Below, in pieces: positions 31,469 to 35,242 of a DNA stretch of 35,242 nt. Every line of letters begins with the position of its first letter. Position 1 is the first letter of the stretch. A model generated the notes under the pieces. That model worked only from the letters and a program-made list of their open reading frames with translations. It ran no database searches and was not told the origin of the DNA. The DNA is from Balneolaceae bacterium (GTDB lineage Bacteria > Bacteroidota > Rhodothermia > Balneolales > Balneolaceae): the NCBI GenBank assembly GCA_007131725.1, contig SLPZ01000062.1:1-35242 (forward strand), in the 5' to 3' direction. The position numbers were made by a program, and so were the translations under genes.

Positions 31469-33595
31469 CTATGAATAAAACCGTTCATTGTTATCGGCTT
31501 TTTCTATTAATAAATCTGCAGGATTAAATCGTATACCGTGATCAGATTCAAGTGAATCAAGCAGATCAACAGTAACTTCGAGGCCTTCCCGGTCAATGTA
31601 TCGAAACGGCCCGCCTAAAAACGGCGGGAAACCCAACCCCAAAATGGCGCCGAGGTCTCCGTCTTTCGGGCTCTGTAGAATTTCTTCTTGCAGGCACAGA
31701 ACGGCTTCATTCACCATAATCATCAGCATCCGCTGATGGATTTCTTTGTCTTTAAAAGATTTTCTGTTTGGCCCGCCAAAAAACGAGTAAATTTCCTTAT
31801 TGATTCCCTTTTTCTTTTTTGAGCCTTCCTCGTATTTATAAAATCCTTTTCGGTTTTTCCTACCCTTGTAGCCCGCTTCCAGCAGAACAGAAGCTTTATT
31901 ACTGGTTTTGGCTCCCCGCTGTTTGAACAATTTATTCAATACCCCGGCAACATGGGCGCCCACATCAATTCCTACCTCATCGAAAAGGGCAATCGGTCCA
32001 ACGGGGAAACCGGCCTGCTTCATCACCCTTTCAATCTGCTCGATTGCCGCTCCCTCTTCAAGAAGCAGCAGTGCTTCATTCATAAAGGTGGAAATAATTC
32101 GGGTGGTGTAAAATCCCGGGCCATCATTCACAACAATAACGGTTTTTCCCTGCTGAACCCCCACATCATAAGCAGTGGCAATAGCCCGCACAGAAGTTTT
32201 CTTGGTTTTGATAATCTCCAGCAGCGGCATTTTCTGAACCGGCGAAAAGTAATGCATCCCGATAATATTCTCCGGGCGTTTCGCCTTCGCCGCAATTTCG
32301 GAAATGGGCAGAGATGATGTATTTGAAGCAATGATGGCCTCCTCTCCGGTGCAGGTTTCAATCTCATCCACAATGTTTCGTTTCAGTTCGAGGTTTTCGA
32401 AAACGGCTTCTATCACCAGGTCAATCTTCTCAAACCCGTCGTAATTGTCTGTGGCATGAATCAGGCTCAGTTTGCTGTCCCGTTCAAAATCTGTCAAAAT
32501 TCTTTTCTGAACCTTTTTATTCAGATTTTTCTCAATTTCTGATGCACCTTTCAGGGCCGATTCAATATCCTGGTCTTTCAGCCACACATGATAGCCCTGT
32601 TCAATGCTGACTTCCGTTATACCTGCTCCCATCAAACCGGCGCCCAAAACGGCAATGTTTTTTACGTCTGATTTTTTCTTTTCCCAGGGATTTTTCTTTG
32701 CATCTGTCATGCCAAAAAAGAGCGCAACCAAAGCTCTCGACTCAGGTGTCACAGCCAGTTCTCCAAAAGCTCTCGATTCATAGTCAAGGCCTTTTTCTTT
32801 GCCCTTTTTGTAGCCGAATTCCACACAATCAATGATCCTGGGCGGCGCCGGATAATTACCTTTCGTCTCATTTTTTGATCGTTTGCGGGCCTGGGAAAAA
32901 ATAATACTCCTGCCGATAGGATTGCTTTCAAGAATTTTTTCTGCAAACGAGCGCTTGTCCGGCTGTTTGGTTTTCTTCTCTTTAAGCTTCTTAACAGCTT
33001 TAATTCCGGCCGTTTCCAGTGCACTCGGATGCACCATCTCGTTGGCAAAACCGGTTTTGCCGGCCTGGTAGCTGTACATATTTTTGCCTGTAAGCATATA
33101 AGTCAGCGCTTTCTGGATGCCGATCAGCCTCGGCAGCCTTTGGGTGCCTCCCATTCCGGGAAGCAACCCCAGCTTCACTTCAGGCAGTGCTATTTTTGTT
33201 GATTTATGATTGGATACAATCCGGTAATGGCAAGCCAGGGCAAGTTCGGTGCCTCCGCCCATACACGAACCGTTTATAGCTGCCACAATTGGCTTTCGGC
33301 TCTGTTCAACCCTGTTCAATATTTTCTGCCCGGTACGGCTCAATTCTTCCAGTTCTTCAGATGTCTCCCTGGTTTTAAACATGTTGATATCGGCGCCGGC
33401 AATAAAGTTCTCCTCTTTGCCGCTTATCAGAACCGCCCCATCAATACTCTTATCAGACTCAATCTTATCAAGTATTTCAGAAAATTCATCGATCAGCGGT
33501 TCATTTAATTTATTCACTTTTTCGCCCGGAGTATCCAGCCATACCATTGCCACCTGATCTTCAATTTTCAAACGGATAATTTTCGTCTTAGCCAT
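31469..33595 (-). CDS. fadJ: FadJ-type fatty acid oxidation complex alpha subunit
   Basis: The 708-residue multifunctional enzyme carries out the hydration and dehydrogenation steps of beta-oxidation. The N-terminal enoyl-CoA hydratase domain (about 1-190) has the oxyanion segment FIAGADI and both catalytic Glu, E117 in CMGGGTELAL and E139 in LPEVKLGLLPGMGGTQRL. The 3-hydroxyacyl-CoA dehydrogenase part starts about 312, with GAGLMG at 318-323, catalytic H448 in IIGMHYFSPVQKMPLLE, and NDGPGFYTTRI. A C-terminal dehydrogenase domain ends in GFPPFLGGPFRYID. Length is as expected. It lies 33 bases downstream of fadI on the minus strand, the usual thiolase plus alpha-subunit operon. Confidence 0.93.
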   Translation of the reverse strand: MAKTKIIRLKIEDQVAMVWLDTPGEKVNKLNEPLIDEFSEILDKIESDKSIDGAVLISGKEENFIAGADINMFKTRETSEELEELSRTGQKILNRVEQSRKPIVAAINGSCMGGGTELALACHYRIVSNHKSTKIALPEVKLGLLPGMGGTQRLPRLIGIQKALTYMLTGKNMYSYQAGKTGFANEMVHPSALETAGIKAVKKLKEKKTKQPDKRSFAEKILESNPIGRSIIFSQARKRSKNETKGNYPAPPRIIDCVEFGYKKGKEKGLDYESRAFGELAVTPESRALVALFFGMTDAKKNPWEKKKSDVKNIAVLGAGLMGAGITEVSIEQGYHVWLKDQDIESALKGASEIEKNLNKKVQKRILTDFERDSKLSLIHATDNYDGFEKIDLVIEAVFENLELKRNIVDEIETCTGEEAIIASNTSSLPISEIAAKAKRPENIIGMHYFSPVQKMPLLEIIKTKKTSVRAIATAYDVGVQQGKTVIVVNDGPGFYTTRIISTFMNEALLLLEEGAAIEQIERVMKQAGFPVGPIALFDEVGIDVGAHVAGVLNKLFKQRGAKTSNKASVLLEAGYKGRKNRKGFYKYEEGSKKKKGINKEIYSFFGGPNRKSFKDKEIHQRMLMIMVNEAVLCLQEEILQSPKDGDLGAILGLGFPPFLGGPFRYIDREGLEVTVDLLDSLESDHGIRFNPADLLIEKADNNERFYS

Positions 33596-33628
33596 TTTTC
33601 TACAAATTTTTTATGATTTCCGCTGTAT

Positions 33629-34936
33629 TTATAATTCCTGATAACGTTCAATTATCATTGCATGACCCTGTCCGCCGGCGGCACAGGCAGCTATCAATGC
33701 ATAACGGCCATTTTCCCGGATTAACCGGTTTGCGGCCGTAGTAACCAGCCGCATTCCTGTTGCGGCAAACGGGTGGCCGACAGACAGCGATCCGCCCCAC
33801 CTGTTGAGTTTCTCATCCGGTATTTTACCAATTTTTTCTGTACGCTGTAACCTATTTTTTGCAAAATCGCTGCTGTCCAAAGCTTTCAAAACCGTGAGCA
33901 TTTGCCCGGCAAACGCCTCATGAAATTCAAACACATCAATATCACTCAATTCCAGGTTCATCAAATCCAATACTTTGGGAACCGCAAATGCCGGCCCAAG
34001 CAGCAGCTCATCTCCCGGCTGCCGGGCTACATAAACATAATTTTTGATAACGGCTTTGGGTTGATAGCCGAGCTCCAGCGCACGGTTTTTTTCCATTACC
34101 AGTCCCGCCGATGCGCCATCCGTCAAAAAGGAGGCATTCCCCGCAGTTACCGTTCCGTGCGGTCTGATGAATGCCGGTGATAATGAAGAGAGTTTTTCCA
34201 GAGTACTGTCTCCCCTGATTCCATTGTCAGATTTAATTACCGAGCTGCCTTTATTGATCGGAACCGGATAAATCTCATTTTCCAAAAATCCCTGTTCTGT
34301 TGCTTCGTGTGCCCGTTGGTGAGAACGCAGGGCATAAGCGTCCTGCTCCTCTCTCTCAATGTTATACTTTGCAGCCATTTTATCACAGCTCTGTCCCATT
34401 GTTTCCCCGGTAGAAAATTCGGAAATCGACGGTACTTCCGGCAGCAAATGAGACGGCCTCAGCCCTTTAAAAAATTTAAGCCAGTCGGTTGGCTTCCTGT
34501 ATTTTTGGATTTCCAGCAATTTTTGCCTGAACGGTTTCCTGAAACGGATGGGAATATCGCTCATTGCGTCCACTCCGCCGGCAATAGCACAATCAATCGT
34601 ACCGTTTGCGATTGCATCCGCTGCCATCGTTAATGCCACATTTGATGAGATACATGCCATCGATACCGTGGTGGCGGGCACAGTTCCGGGCAAACCGCCT
34701 GCCAGGGTAACCTCCCTTGCAATGTTGCTGGTATTGATATCCTGGATCACATTCCCAAAATAGACGTGGCCAACATGCCTTCCGTCAAGTTTTGTGGAGT
34801 TCACCAGCCCGGAAATAGCAACGCGCCCCAAATCAAATGCAGAAAACGATTTAAATTCCGTTTGAGACCTTAAAAATGGTGTTCTGCCTCCATCAATAAA
34901 AACCACTTCTTTTTTTGAACCTGATTTTATCATCAT
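33629..34936 (-). CDS. fadI: FadI-type acetyl-CoA C-acyltransferase (3-ketoacyl-CoA thiolase)
   Basis: The 435-residue thiolase cleaves 3-ketoacyl-CoA with CoA. The nucleophilic Cys is C95 in VSMACISSNVALTMAADAI. H388 lies in GHPFAATG and the second active Cys is C418 in ACAAGGQGHAM. EFHEAFAGQ, another thiolase motif, lies near residue 340. The length exceeds that of biosynthetic thiolases (about 390) and fits the FadI branch. AGAGG lies 4 bases before the first ATG and 7 before a second in-frame ATG at 34933, so the true start may be one codon later. It is the first gene of the fadI-fadJ operon. Confidence 0.93.
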   Translation of the reverse strand: MMIKSGSKKEVVFIDGGRTPFLRSQTEFKSFSAFDLGRVAISGLVNSTKLDGRHVGHVYFGNVIQDINTSNIAREVTLAGGLPGTVPATTVSMACISSNVALTMAADAIANGTIDCAIAGGVDAMSDIPIRFRKPFRQKLLEIQKYRKPTDWLKFFKGLRPSHLLPEVPSISEFSTGETMGQSCDKMAAKYNIEREEQDAYALRSHQRAHEATEQGFLENEIYPVPINKGSSVIKSDNGIRGDSTLEKLSSLSPAFIRPHGTVTAGNASFLTDGASAGLVMEKNRALELGYQPKAVIKNYVYVARQPGDELLLGPAFAVPKVLDLMNLELSDIDVFEFHEAFAGQMLTVLKALDSSDFAKNRLQRTEKIGKIPDEKLNRWGGSLSVGHPFAATGMRLVTTAANRLIRENGRYALIAACAAGGQGHAMIIERYQEL

Positions 34937-34968
34937 AAAACCTCTTTAAATGAGCATATTGGCACAAC

Positions 34969-34981
34969 TTAACAGCGTTAA
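34969..34981. promoter_or_regulatory. Short palindrome upstream of fadI
   Basis: TTAAC-AGC-GTTAA lies 33 bases before the fadI start, in the expected leader or promoter region. It could be a repressor site for the beta-oxidation operon. Only 5 bp per arm, so chance is possible. Confidence 0.2.
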
Positions 34982-35046
34982 CTTATATGTAATAAATAAA
35001 AAAATTTTGTTTAGTAAAAACTGTTTTATCGGATTGATATAGTTCT

Positions 35047-35054
35047 TATATTTG
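35047..35054 (+). promoter_or_regulatory. Bacteroidota -7 box before the tRNA cluster
   Basis: TATATTTG fits the TAnnTTTG consensus exactly and lies 21 bases before the tRNA-like sequence, a suitable distance for tRNA transcription. A clear -33 TTTG is not seen. Confidence 0.35.
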
Positions 35055-35075
35055 ACATTCTTTACAAATAGATCG

Positions 35076-35151
35076 GATTAGCTCATTTGGTTCAGAACAT
35101 CCCGATGCAGTACAATCGGGAGGGCCGGGATTTCGAATCCTGGTTGAAATC
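35076..35151 (+). pseudogene. Degenerate tRNA
   Basis: The D-arm TAGCTCATTTGGTTCAGAAC closely matches that of the tRNA-Val just downstream. The rest is aberrant. Only four acceptor pairs remain (GATT/AATC), the D-stem has a mismatch, CCCGAT/ATCGGG leaves an 8-base loop GCAGTACA without a proper anticodon, and the T-arm (CCGGGATTTCGAATCCTGG) has an extra base. It appears to be a decayed duplicate, perhaps of a Val tRNA. Confidence 0.6.
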
Positions 35152-35165
35152 ATGAAATTATTTTC

Positions 35166-35240
35166 GGGCGCTTAGCTCAGTTGGTTCAGAGCACCTCGTT
35201 TACACCGAGGGGGTCGGGGGTTCGAATCCCTCAGCGCCCA
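35166..35240 (+). tRNA. tRNA-Val (anticodon UAC)
   Basis: The acceptor stem GGGCGCT (35166-35172) pairs with AGCGCCC (35233-35239). The D-stem is GCTC/GAGC. The anticodon stem CCTCG/CGAGG encloses TTTACAC, giving anticodon UAC. The T-arm is GGGGG-TTCGAAT-CCCTC with one G-U pair. The discriminator is A and no CCA is encoded. More tRNAs may follow beyond the window. Confidence 0.95.
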
Positions 35241-35242
35241 CA

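Overview
The window looks like a chromosomal segment of a moderately low-GC bacterium of the Bacteroidota/Balneolota type. The pointers are a RibBA with a diverged cyclohydrolase domain, a DksA-like protein with a lost zinc finger, TPR-TlpA and DUF4920 exported proteins, frequent absence of Shine-Dalgarno sites, and many short dispersed palindromic repeats between genes. Balneolales is my best guess, inferred from overall gene style, not from a marker gene.

Layout. 1-2.6 kb: the 5' part of an exported TPR-TlpA thioredoxin (minus strand, cut by the window edge) and a small unknown gene. 3-5.3 kb: an overlapping minus-strand pair, NfnA/SudB-like and NfnB/GltD-like flavoproteins. 5.6-8.1 kb: two coupled FtsX/MacB-type ABC permeases. 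8.5-12.7 kb: a Tat-exported aldo/keto reductase, tRNA-Pro(CGG) and a GH2 exo-beta-glucosaminidase-like lipoprotein. 12.7-14.1 kb: a repeat-rich gap, a DUF4920 protein and a long RNA-like hairpin. 14.2-18.4 kb: ileS, a dksA-like gene and lspA, convergent with ribBA, then yajC.

20.2-29.9 kb is the most coherent block: a sulfide/persulfide island. A GntR/UTRA regulator and a periplasmic DsrE-like protein are transcribed leftwards. Type II sulfide:quinone oxidoreductase, two YeeE/YedE membrane proteins, a CstB-like persulfide dioxygenase-rhodanese fusion, a SulP permease, an SLC13 permease and a membrane-anchored rhodanese run rightwards. The sqr promoter and the yeeE promoter carry the same 18-bp palindrome (TACTTGT-N4-ACAAGTA) over their -35 regions, which suggests one repressor, plausibly the adjacent GntR protein. 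The inferred flow is: sulfide oxidised by SQR to persulfide, persulfide oxidised by the CstB-like enzyme to sulfite/thiosulfate, sulfur anions moved by YeeE/YedE, SulP and SLC13 proteins.

30.1-35.2 kb: a 59-aa coiled-coil gene, a SAM methyltransferase, the fadI-fadJ beta-oxidation pair, a degenerate tRNA and an intact tRNA-Val(UAC).

Several repeat families lie between genes. One is a REPIN/MITE-like element with paired 15-bp palindromes (3 copies). Another is a GTCATGCCGGAC-type repeat (3 copies). There is also a 173-bp tandem repeat and a terminally inverted element inside the sulfur operon. The IleRS carries GIHH in place of the HIGH signature.
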